Shown here: positions 16,917 to 27,356 of the stretch, one piece after another
How positions within the stretch are numbered: the stretch's first letter is position 1
How the letters are laid out: each line of letters begins with the position of its first letter
Source of the DNA: Poa pratensis
Taxonomy: Eukaryota > Streptophyta > Magnoliopsida > Poales > Poaceae
Direction: 5' to 3'
NCBI GenBank assembly: GCA_947311845.1
Contig: CAMZMU010000062.1
Span: 46,734,156 to 46,798,155, forward strand
DNA: 64,000 nucleotides
Made by a program: the position numbers and the translations under genes
The notes under the pieces: generated by a model
Database searches by the model: none
What the model was told of the DNA's origin: nothing
The model's input: the letters and a program-made list of their open reading frames with translations, nothing else

Positions 16917-19900
16917 CACTTGTTCTTCGTGTGTGTCCCTTTCTTCTTATTGCACCGTAGCCATGGACAAACTTCTTCATTTAACGTGATGGTTGGGTCA
17001 ATTTTCACTTTGAAGGGCGGAATTTCATGAAACTTATTGTAATCTTCTGACATGTCTGTGTGGTCCTCCACTCCCACGATGTTTCTTTTACCTGAAAGAA
17101 CTATGTGGCGCTTTGGCTCATCGTATGATGTATTCGCTTGCTTATCTTTTCTTTTTTTGGTAGGGTAGACATGTCCTTCACATAGAAAACCTGAGCCACT
17201 TCACTGGCTAAAATGAATGGTTCGTTCTCGTAATGAAGATTCTTGAAATCCACTGTAGTCATTCCGTACCGTGTGTCTACGGCTACACCGCCATCTAGGT
17301 TGAACCATTTGCACTTGAACAAAGGAATCTTAAATGAAGGTCCATAGTCCAGTTCCCATATCTCCTCTATGTAACCATAATATGTTACCTTTTCCCCACT
17401 GCAGCCATCTATTGCATCAAAGCGAACACCACTGTTTTGGTTGGTGCTCTTTTTATCTTGGTCGGCCGTGTAAAATGTATTTCCATTTATCTCGTACCCT
17501 TGAAAAGTCAATATAGTCGAAGATGGTGACTTGGCCAAATAGTATAGCTGTAGTTCATTTGTGGTGACATTCATCAGAAGTTTCTGTAACCAACCGCCAA
17601 AAGTCTTGAAGTGTACTCCATCAATCTCATCTTCTGGGTATTGGGAGCGTAAATAATTCTTGTGTTGCTCGATATACGGAGCCACCAAGATGGAATTATG
17701 CAGAACTGTGTAGTGTGCTCGAGTGAAAGAATCCACGTCTTCACATATGATTGCTTTCTTTCCTAGCGTGCCTTTTCCACGCAGTCTCCCCTCATGACGC
17801 GATTGAGGAACACCAATCGGCTTAAGATCAGGAATAAAGTCAACACAAAACTCAATGACCTCCTCAGTTCCATAACCCTTGGAGATGCTTCCTTCTGGCC
17901 TAGCACGGTTATGAACGTATTTCTTTAAGACTCCCATAAACCTCTCAAAGGGGAACATGTTGTGTAGAAATACAGGACCGAGAACACGTATCTCTTCCAC
18001 CAGGTGAACTAGAAGGTGCGTCATAATATTGAAGAAGGTTGGTGGGAACACCAACTCGAAGCTGACAAGACATTGGACCACATCATTCTCTATATCTTTT
18101 AGAGTAAGTGGATTGATAACCTTCTGAGAAATTGCATTCAGGAATGCACATAGCTTCACAATGGGTACTCGAACATTTTCTGGTAGAAGTCCCCTCAATG
18201 CAACCGGAAGTAATTGTGTCATAATCACGTGACAGTCATGAGACTTCAGGTTCTGGAATTTTTGCTCTATGTTTATTATTCCCTTTATATTCGACGAGAA
18301 GCCAGATGGAACCTTCATACTGCGAAGACATTCAAAAAATATTTTCTTCTCTTCTTTCGTAAGAGCGTAGCTCGCAGGACCTTGATGATTATCAGAATGA
18401 TCGTCGTCTCGTGAATGCATACGTCGATGGGCCTGTCTTGCTTCCGGTGTATCTTTTGACTTTCCATACACGCCCAACAAGTTAAGCAGGTTCAAGCAAA
18501 GATTTTTTGTCACGTGCATCACGTCGATTGCAGAGTGAACCTCTAGCATTATCCAATAGGGCAGCTCCCAAAATATAGATTTCTTCTTCCACATGGGAAC
18601 GTGGTTCTGAGCGTCATTCGGAACAGATAGTGCTCCAGCACCCTTCCCAAATATTACTTTTAAATCCTTGACCATATCATGTATAACAGAACTAGAAGGT
18701 CGAGTAGGCTTCCGCCGAATATCTTCCTCACCTTTGTAATGTTGGCCTTCCTTTCTTACTGGATGCCTCGGTACAAGCCATCGACGATGGCCCAGGTACA
18801 CAATCTTGTTACCTATATGTTTACCTTGAGTCTCACCTAAACAATGCGTACATGCATTGTATCCCTTGTTTGACTGTCCTGAAATGTTACTAAGAGCAGG
18901 CCAATCATTGATGGTTACAAACAAGAGCGCTCGTAGGTCAAATTCCGTTTGTCCGTGCTCATCCCACACACGCACACCTTCATCAGTCCACAACTGTAAA
19001 AGTTCTTCCACCAATGGCCTCAGATACACGTCAATGTCGTTGCCAGGTTGCTTCGGGCCTTGGATGAGCACTGGCATCATAATGAACTTCCGCTTCATGC
19101 ACAACCAGGGAGGAAGGTTATATATACATAGAGTCACAGGCCAAGTGCTATGACTGGAGCTCTGCTCTCCAAATGGATTAAATCCATCTGTACTTAGACC
19201 AAATCTTAAGTTCCTAGCGTCATCCGAAAATTTCGGGAACTCTCTGTCGATTTTTCTCCACTGGGACCCATCAGCGGGGTGTCTCATCATCAGTCTTTTT
19301 TACGTTCTTCTTTGTGCCAGCGCAACAACTTGGCATGCTCTTTGTTTTGGAACAAACGTTTCAGACGTGGTATTATAGGAGCATACCACATCACCTTGGC
19401 AGGAATCCTCTTCCTTGGACAACCTTGCTCGCCCTCAACTTCACCTGGGTCATCTCGCCCAATCTTAAACCGCAATGCACCGCATACAGGACAAGCATTT
19501 AAATTTTCGTGCTTGCCGCGGTAGAGGATGCAGTCATTAATGCATGCATGTATCTTCTGCACCTCTAATCCTAGAGGGCAGACAACCTTCTTTGCTTCGT
19601 ACGTACTAGAGGGCAATTCGTTTTCATTTGGAAGCATCTTCTTAATTATTTTCAGCAAACTTTCAAAGTGCTTGTCGGTAGTACCACTCTCTGCCTTCCA
19701 TTGTAGCATTTCCAGTATGGTACCGAGCTTTTTCTGGCCATCTGTACAAGTTGGGTACAACAATTTGGTGTGATCGGCTAACATGCGCTCCAACTTCAAC
19801 CTCTCGTTTTCACTTCCACAGTCCATTTGTGCATCATGAATGGCCTGACGAAGATCATCGTCAGGCTCATCTTTTTTTTCATCCTCTTCAACTTCGTCTT

Positions 19901-20222
19901 CCCCCATTGAAGTACCACCGTGTTCATCGAACATAGGATAGTTGTCATTATCCTCTTCTTCTTCATTCTCTTCCATTATAACCCCTGTTTCTCCGTGCTT
20001 GGTCCAACAATAATAACCACGCATGAAACCATTTTGCAACAGGTGTTGGTGAAGCTTGGCTGAGGAAGGGTAATCCTTCTTATTCTCACAGAGACTGCAT
20101 GGACAACACATAAAACCATTTTTTCGCTTGCTTATCTCGGCCACAGTGAGAAATTCATGCATGCCCTTAAGGAAATCGTCAGAAACTCGGGAACCGTACA
20201 TCCATTGACGTCTCATCTGCAT
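16917..20222 (-). pseudogene. CACTA TNP2-type transposase with two frameshifts
   Basis: Translation from 20222 starts MQMRRQWMYGSRVSDDFLKG, the transposase-associated domain with a Cys/His cluster (CCPCSLCENK, then HLLQNGFM). A highly acidic linker follows, and then the TNP2 (Transposase_21) core, with YRGKHENLNACPVCG, HPADGSQWRKID, LRFGLSTDGFNPFG, LPPWLCMKRKFIMM, ALLFVTINDWPALSN and NACTHCLG. The last part matches the DUF4216-type tail (NLDGGVAVDTRYGMTTVDF). The frame changes once at about 19290, and again near 17150 in a run of seven A, after which the normal tail (DEPKRHIVLSGKRNIVG) reads to the stop at 16917. Together it would be about 1,100 residues, full length for the family. It would catalyse cut-and-paste transposition in the nucleus. 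With both shifts real, only truncated protein is possible; either could be a sequence error. Confidence 0.88.
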
Positions 20223-20349
20223 TATGCATGCCAGTAATGAATAGATAAGTGACCATAATAATTCTTACAAGTTCTTCAAGCAAAGTAGAGTGGCGACAAA
20301 TGTAATACATTGTAGCATTAAATATTCATTAATTTAAACTAACATAGAA

Positions 20350-20888
20350 CTATCTAAAGAATTTAAATCCAACAACAAATGCGAACATAATCGCAACTAA
20401 GGTCATTATTGAACCAACAGCATAATGATACCAAGCCTCTTGACTAATGGCATAACTTCTAATTTTTTTAAGCTTCAAGCGCATCGCATCCAACTTGATC
20501 TCGTAAGCATCAACGACGTCGGCAAGCTTCGAGCGCATCCCATCCAACTTGATCTCGTAAGTATCGACGACGTCGGCAAGCTTGAACTGGTGTTCATCGA
20601 TGATGTTGGCAAGCTTGACCTCCAATTTCCTCTTCTCTTCTTGGCGGAGATCTTCACTTATTTTTAATTTAGCTTTCAAATCATCGTTCTCTTTCACAAA
20701 AAATTCAACAATAGGGTCCATTGGAATTTCCGGTTCAACTACCTCCTAGACAAATATATATTTATGTCAAAGTTGGTCGGCATGATTGTCATAAACACGA
20801 AACGAAACAAATATATAGTTATTAACAGTCATACCACATCCGAATAATAGAACGGACGAGAGCCGGTGGGGGTATTTGTGAAAACCAT
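20350..20888 (-). CDS. Coiled-coil, C-terminal membrane-anchor accessory protein of the CACTA
   Basis: Two exons, 20888-20835 (18 codons, donor GTATGA) and 20745-20350 (acceptor CTAG), joined in phase 0 to give 149 residues. Exon 1 encodes MVFTNTPTGSRPFYYSDV. The body is coiled coil with three tandem units of the type KLADVVDAYEIKLDAMR. The C-terminus has one hydrophobic segment, HYAVGSIMTLVAIMFAFVVG, ending KFFR, so a tail-anchored membrane protein is plausible. It lies 128 bp upstream of the transposase start and on the same strand. A frameshifted homologue is in the Harbinger-type element at 7634-8237. Its function is unknown to me. Splice sites were chosen because they keep the frame and give an ATG. 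Confidence 0.7.
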
Positions 20889-21389
20889 GGCACTATATAT
20901 ATATAAAAAACAATTATACAACTTATACAAAAAACAAATAATTATGGAACAAAATCATACAACAAAGATTTTTTTTAAAATAAAAAGAAGGCTCACCTAG
21001 GTGGTGTCGGTGACAAGACGGCGCGGTCTATCGACGACGGTGAGGACGTGAATGTTGTGACACTGAAATACAAAAACATAATTTAGTTTAAGCTCAAACT
21101 GAATAAACAAAATTGAGCTAAATAAGCAAAATGAGCTAACTTAGGCATTTCATCAAACACCTACCTAGCACTAGAAATATAAAATGAGCTAAATAAGCTA
21201 AACAACTAAAGAAACGGCGCCGGAAGAGAGAGTTTGCAGTTGCTAACCCTTGGATAGATGCACCGCCGTCAATCTTAACAAATGGGGCAAAAAATCGTGG
21301 AAGAAATCGAGCTCGGTGGAGAGAAAATGGAGATGAAACTCGAGCTCAAAATGGCCATGGCTGGCTCGGGGTGGAAGATATAGTTGAAG

Positions 21390-21685
21390 GACCTGCAGTC
21401 CCGGTTCCAGCCACAAACCGCGACTAAAGGGTCACCTTTAGTCGCGGTTCCAGCCACGAACCGCGACTAAAGGTCCTCGCGCGGCCCGCGCGGCCCCGCG
21501 CGCCGCTAAAGCCGCAGGCGGAGGACCTTCAGTCGCGGTTCGTGTCTGGAACCGCGACTAAAGGTCCCGCACCAACCGGACACCTGTCCTAGCCGTTGGA
21601 GATGTCGGAGCCGGAGCCCTCTAGTCGCGGTTCGGAAAGGAACCGTGACTAAAGGTCCGGCTCTATTGCCTCTTTTCTACTAGTG
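21390..21685. repeat. Right terminal and subterminal repeats of the CACTA
   Basis: Repeated TAGTCGCGGTTC and GAACCGCGACTAAAGG hairpins (about 21393-21430, 21438-21473, 21530-21565, 21620-21655) leading to the CTACTAGTG terminus. They mirror the left end and are the expected binding sites for the element's own proteins. Confidence 0.88.
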
Positions 21686-21688
21686 CGC

Positions 21689-22738
21689 GAGGCTATATTT
21701 TTAACTCTTCAGTGAAGAAAATTATTTGAGTTGTCATAAAATTTATTGACGTTGGGGTTACATAAAAGTCGCAATCTATCTTTTGTTAAACTGAATTTTA
21801 GTACGGATGTCTTAAACTCTAGTTAAACATACAAGCAGAGGGTCATTTGGATATAATATACAAGGCTAACCTTACAAAATGTACATTGTTCATTTGCATC
21901 AGACGCATTACTCTGCCTTTGGCTGCTTGATACCTATGTAATCCGACGGTTTGAAACAGGCATAGGACAAAAGTCAGACGGAGAACGTCATGCCTGAATC
22001 AATTCCGTTGTTCATAAACCTCAAGTGTCATTTCGTGATGACAGTTATTCACCACCTACTTTTAATAGGCTCAAGGCCACATGAATACATGATTTGTAGA
22101 AAAATTCATGACTCTCACTGAAGTCTTCTTCTCAAACCAGGTATTTCATAGTAATCTCTTTGTTCTCCTGAAAAACTTCTGATCCTGGCAATCCGATACC
22201 ATGAAATTGAGCATTGGGTGGTACTATTTGGCAGAACAAGCCAACAATAAATCAGTAAACCGACGAACAATAAAAGTAAAAGAGATATGAAGCACCAGCC
22301 ATGCAGTAAAATAACACTAGCTAACAGCAGCCTAAACAGATTATCACCAGTCTTCCAGCAGAGTACGACATGATTACTAAGATATCACATCGTGTGACCT
22401 ACTCCTAGCAAAAAAAAAAAAAAACGAGACACAAAAGTAGCAGCCAACCTCTTTTCTCCCAAGTGAAGAAAGCCAGTGATACAAATTACTTGCCAATTTT
22501 TGTTAACGATAGCTGTATTGAAGCAGCACCAATCAGACACAAACAAGGGGTATAGTGCCAAAATTATTTGTCTATGTGGTAACAGTCATACATAAAACTA
22601 CGCTGAGCACCAAATCACAGCCAGCTTCCCAAGTATGCGTGAGAAAAAAACATTCTCAAAACGAAAGAGCAGGAGAAGTTGCCAGAAGCAATAAGATCTA
22701 AGTGTGTTACTGAACATGAAAGAAAATATTAAGCTACA
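21689..22738. other. No recognisable feature
   Basis: A/T-rich intergenic DNA downstream of the F-box gene. I see no credible gene, terminal repeat or RNA gene. Confidence 0.5.
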
Positions 22739-22741
22739 TAA

Positions 22742-22969
22742 GGGCGAGTACAACGCGGGCGCTTACGCAGGCGCTAGGGAATAAAATCCCGGCAGTTTTG
22801 TACGATTCCTGGTCATTTTGTACGATTCCTGGTCATTTTCCAAGCGTCGACGGAAAACTAAGCGCCCGACGCTTAATTATTACGTGCAAATAATGACTCC
22901 AAGCGTCCGGCACTTAATGCATCTGATCCAATTAAGCGTCCCATTAAGAGTCCAGCGCTGAACATGCCC
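22742..22969. mobile_element. Tourist-like MITE (228 bp)
   Basis: Inverted ends GGGCGAGTACAACGCGGGCG and the complement of CCAGCGCTGAACATGCCC, flanked by TAA at 22739-22741 and 22970-22972. Size, TSD and lack of coding suit a Tourist-type (PIF/Harbinger-derived) MITE. It lies about 320 bp past the stop of the F-box gene. Confidence 0.85.
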
Positions 22970-23291
22970 TAAGGGAATTCTCAACCAACCATTGCAGCAA
23001 CTAAAATGCCATAACTTCTCATGAAGGAATTAACATTTCAAACGGCAACCATGACTTTCGTGCTTTCCGACAATGCAAACTGAAAGTAAACAGGGGAGAA
23101 ATGGAGAATAGTAGAACAGTTCTAGATAATCCATTGTTTAAAACAATAACATGATCCTCGAGAATCGAGATAGCAAACAAGCACGAAATGATGACAGCAG
23201 AAGTTCAACTTCCGTCATCCAAATTGTTCAGTTCTACTAGTAATATTACTACAAAGTAAGAACAAAAGACATGAAGACGGATCACGGCATT

Positions 23292-24618
23292 TTATAGTAC
23301 TATGAGGAATGGAGGCTCCTTGTTCACAACATCTTCTCCTTGCCTCTCAAACAATGGAAGTGAAATCATGCTCTCTTGGAGGCGATGCCTAGTAAGTGTC
23401 AAGTAGCTGTCAGGCTCTTCGCTTTCCACATTTCCTAAGAACACACCATCAATGTCACAATGCAGCAGACGCTCACCGATGTCGATCAACAGCTCACGCT
23501 CATTGATCGCAACCATCATTGGGAAATATTTCACCTCAAAATCAAGCGGTGGCGATGCCACCATCGCTAGCAAGTTGATATGGTACTGAAAACCCCAGGT
23601 CTCGGCATCATAGTCTTGCAACACCCAAACATCTAAAGTGACGCATTCACGGTTGGTGCTGCTCAAAGCAAGGGCGCCGCCCTTGTCAAACAATGACACA
23701 CAGTCGCCCAACTGTGCCGGGCGGCGCATGTGCCGGAATGTCTCGGCCACGGTGTCGAATACCGTTATGTTGGGGCCCGTTCCCCAGTGCAGGCTATCAC
23801 GATGATGAACTGGTGGACGAACATAGGAATCAGTGGAGAAAACGGTAGTTCTGGAATTATCGGCCACTGGATGAGTCTTGGCTGGTCCGATGATCCCACA
23901 GTGAGGACAAGGTATTCAGGCACCCACGGGTACAATGCCCAGAGCACCCGGAGTTCTCCAGATGTGTGGTGCTGGTAGAAGCCGACTACGGTGACGACGA
24001 TGATACCTGGTCGTAGTGGAGGATGCGGCAGGGAAGCACACCTGCGGGTGGCCGGATTGCAGATGTAGAAGTCATTGTTCTGCGACAGGATGAGGAGGCC
24101 ATCACAGGCGGCATGGTGTATAACGGCGATTCTCGTACGGGAGGCGAACCGGACACAGAGCTCTATCTTTTTATCACCGTCGCCACCGAGGACAGGGAGG
24201 AGGCAGATGCCCTTCCCAATGTTCCCATGGTGTTGGATGATGAGGAGTGAGGGCTGGCGGCGGTGGTTGTCGAGGAGGAACTTGTTGGCGGAAGTGCCGC
24301 TGCGCCATGACTTGCGGACGGCCTGGCAGCGGAGTATGTCCTTTGGCGGCAGCCGGACGAGGATCTCGTCGACGACGAGCCACTCGGGCAGGTCGGCCAA
24401 GACAGTGGCGGCGCTGCAGTCCGGCACGCTAACTGCTGGCTGGTAACAGGTCAGGAAAGAGCAAACATTAGTACAACGCATGAAAAAGAAAAGAAAAGCA
24501 TGAGAGAATGGACAGACTGAGCCGAGAGGATTACTCCGGAACACGGTTGAGCGAGGGCGGCGGCACGACGGCGCTCCCACCGTCTCTGGACAGGAAGACA
24601 AGCAAAGCAACGGGCCAT
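23292..24618 (-). pseudogene. F-box protein gene with one frameshift
   Basis: Two exons: 24618-24535 (28 codons starting MARCFACLPVQRRW, donor GTAATC) and 24439-23292 (acceptor ACCAG), joined in phase 0. Exon 2 opens with a clear F-box, LADLPEWLVVDEILVRLPPKD then ILRCQAVRKSWR. It continues with an F-box-associated, beta-propeller-like region (HHAACDGLLILSQNN, YICNPATRRCASLP). The first frame ends as an unrelated tail at 23765. A shift of one base between about 23885 and 23840 opens the expected continuation (VRPPVHHRDSLHWGTG) to the stop at 23292. F-box proteins select targets for SCF ubiquitin ligases through Skp1. A start at 24745 is also open, but that extension looks like leader sequence. 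If the frameshift is not a sequence error, this is a pseudogene. It is the only host-type gene I recognise here. Confidence 0.8.
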
Positions 24619-26795
24619 GCTCAGATGCAAATGGAGGAGGGAAGTCTTGGATGGGCGGTGTGAATGCTGTGCGCTCCCTGCGCCGGTCGATGGGACTGGA
24701 CAAGCTGCGCCGGGCTGTGTTGTGATGATGGGAGAAAAGCAGCACTTTGACTAGAGGATCCGTTCAGTCCCAGATAATGCACCAAAGTATCTTCCGCTAG
24801 CCAAATAACAAGTGTGCGGCGAAAAAAAATCGAATTTCAAATTCACTGTACGAAGTTTGCATTCTCCGTATGTTCAACAAGCCCTACAGGCTACAGGCAT
24901 CAATCAATTTTCTACCCTGCAGGCCTGCGGCAATATCTTTTGTACGAGGATTTTGTATATCTCCTATTCTCCTGCTCCAACGCAAAGGAACTTCGCAAAC
25001 ATCACCCGTGTACTCACATGGGCACCCGGCCAGTGAGTAATGCACACCTGAGCCAGCCGTTCCATCACTCTGACCATGCGCTCCAGTGACCTACAACAAT
25101 GCCATGTCATGATTTGTCATCGATCACATAGCTACCCTAGGCGCAGATAAAAGTATAAAATATAGTAGCCCTTTGACAAATTTGACCAATATTGCTCTAC
25201 CCAATCACCCAACGAGGTCACTTATTTAATCTAGAGAAAACGCATATTGGCATATGAACTCCCAAAACGTGTCAAACTGGTCACTGATCTACTCCCTCCG
25301 TTCGGATTTAATTGAGACATATTTTGTTACACATGGATGTATCTAGACATTAAACAAGTATAGATATATCCATATTTGAACAAAACCAAGTCAATTAATT
25401 TGGAACGGAGAGAGTATGAAGGATGAGTGCACCGGCTCGTTTTGTGTTTTGGGACATAAAATTGGCTGGCGTGGTGTGTTGAGGTATGTAGACTAGGGTT
25501 TTGGCGCGAACTGACTCACATACTAGTTACACGTGCGAACGTGCGAGTGACCATAGACTAGGATTTGTTTTTATAACTCCCAACTGATTTTCTATTGGCC
25601 TAAATAAAATAAGTGACGATTCGGTTAACACAATAGACTGTTTTTTAAACACCGAGCTGATTTTTAATGGACTAAATTGAATAAGTCATTATTTGGTTAA
25701 AATTAACCCCGATCGAATCCTAATTTCTAAATTGTTCATTACCCACCCTTTTTTGCTCTAGCGAAACCATATAAATTGAGTTTTCATATTTGTCACCGTC
25801 AATCTTGGTAGGCCGCCGCGAGTTTCCGTACCGGGGAGTCGAACCTCCACCAGGAGCACGGCCAGTGTGTTCTGAGCAACAACCGCACCATGATGAAGTT
25901 GGAGCACAAGTGTCTAGGCTGACCTCTAGAGGCCAAAATGGAAGGCGACCACCCGCAGATGTAGTGGCGGTGTTGGTGGAGATGTGATGTGCGCAACGTG
26001 AAGGCGAATGTTTGCGCTTCACCAAGATATTTTTCCGTTCGATTTCGTTCGGAGGAGGAGTGCGCACACGTACTAATATTATCCCGCATGTTGTCACCGG
26101 CGGGGCGATGCTGAGCTTCAGCTGCTCGCACCATGGTAGCGGAGGTGAGAAATCTGAGCTCCCTTATCTGACCAAGCTCACCTTCGAGCACTTCCCACAC
26201 GAGGCATGGGAGCTCGCCGCCGTCGGTTCGTCAATAGGCTCGACAGGCATTTCGTGGAGATGATGAAGCCGGAGAATAGCTAGTTCCTCTCTGTCAGGGA
26301 AACAACAATATCAATATGGTCCTCAACATTTACAACAAAAGACCGTAGAAGTAAATTCTAAAAAGCAATCGGGACCTTCGTCTTCGCTGCTCTGATGAGG
26401 TCTCAATGCACGCCGCCAAAGATGACCCGTAGACTACGCCACTTGGGTCAAGGCCACCGTGCGCCGCCATGCTGAAAACAAAGATCCTCCGTGTTACCAC
26501 AACAACCTAAAGAAAGAATAAGTTGTGCAACACGGAGTAGCCACCACGTCGGCTGCAGATCACACCGGATAACCAAGGCCTTCGTGGATGAACTCTACAA
26601 CAAAGCTTCACGAGATGTTCTTGAGGCTCTAAATCCGTGCACACTGCCCTACCCTCCGCCTCCGTGGTGGCCACATTGAGCATGCACAAACGGGGGAAGC
26701 CTAGTTATATATGGCCACAGAAAAATATTTCCCGCACACAACCGGTTTATTTATTTCATTTGAGTGTGTATTTGCTATAGCTAGCAAGTTTTTTT
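24619..26795. other. Intergenic DNA upstream of the F-box gene
   Basis: Apart from the Stowaway MITE at 25292-25414 I see no confident feature. Frames at 25720-26263 on both strands lie in a moderately GC-rich patch (25790-26260) that could be a decayed exon. None shows a recognisable domain. Confidence 0.45.
25292..25414. mobile_element. Stowaway MITE
   Basis: Begins CTCCCTCCGTTCGGATTTAA and ends with the near-complement TTGGAACGGAGAGAG, flanked by TA at 25290-25291 and 25415-25416. 123 bp, non-coding, hairpin-forming. Stowaways are mobilised by mariner-type transposases (family knowledge). Confidence 0.93.
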
Positions 26796-26800
26796 GTTTC

Positions 26801-27316
26801 TGTTATTTTCTGGTGATCCAAATTCCAGCGGTAGTACCGCTGGGATAAGCGGTACTACCGCTCGAGCGCTACCACCCCAGCTGTCGTCGCCGCTACCGCC
26901 AGAATGACCTTCTGACGCCCTTGTCCGGTACCATGTGGTACCGCTGGCGGTACCGCCGCAAGTACCGCTGAGGTGGGAGAGCAGAACCAGCCCGCACCAG
27001 CGGTACTACCGCCTAACCCAGCGGTAGTACCGCCGACGCGGGGATGCTTCCAGGTCGGACTGCAGCCGATCCAGGGTTTCTTGCATCTAGGGTTTGATGT
27101 CTCCATATATACATCTTGTAAGCCGCCGTTTTGGGATAAGCCAGATATTGTAAACCCACGGCGTTTGTAAACTCACCCGATATAGTGAAGTATTGCTGGC
27201 TGGCGCCCGTGGTTTTTTCTCCTCCATTGTTGGAGGGGTTTTTCCACGTTAAATCTCGTGTCCTCTGCAGTGTTTACTTATCGTTCTTCGTTATTGTTCT
27301 TCTCGTACTCATAACA
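26801..27316 (+). repeat. 5' LTR of copia element
   Basis: Starts TGTTATTTTCTGG and ends TACTCATAACA. Contains repeated GCGGTA(G/C)TACCGC palindromes in its first 230 bp, a candidate TATA box (CATATATACA, about 27102-27111) and a T-rich 3' part. Confidence 0.96.
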
Positions 27317-27318
27317 AG

Positions 27319-27330
27319 TGGTATCAGAGC
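27319..27330 (+). other. Primer binding site (tRNA-iMet)
   Basis: TGGTATCAGAGC, complementary to the 3' end of plant initiator tRNA-Met, two bases after the 5' LTR. Confidence 0.93.
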
Positions 27331-27356
27331 CCGTGTTTGATCTAGGGTTTTGCGAG

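Larger units (their letters stand above)
8732..21685 (-). mobile_element. Complete 12.95-kb CACTA (En/Spm) element
   Basis: The element starts CACTACTAGAAAAAGG and ends CCTCTTTTCTACTAGTG, inverted CACTA termini. The 3-bp target duplication CGC lies at 8729-8731 and 21686-21688, so the whole interval behaves as one insertion. Both ends carry subterminal repeats built on TAGTCGCGGTT and its complement. It contains a TNP2-type transposase (16917-20222, minus, two frameshifts), a TnpA/Ulp1-like gene (9277-13022, minus, open), and three accessory genes at 14745-15236 (+), 16128-16547 (+) and 20350-20888 (-). Since both mobility genes are on the minus strand, the functional 5' end is the right end. 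It resembles the Caspar group of grass CACTAs; that name is recalled, not searched. Confidence 0.95.

Noticed and set aside
24023..24446. Plus-strand frames opposite the F-box gene
   Set aside because: They are antisense shadows of the F-box exon, with no start context or domain.
25830..25860. tRNA-like T-arm (complement GGTTCGACTCC)
   Set aside because: The flanking bases do not form the T stem, acceptor stem or anticodon arm of a tRNA.
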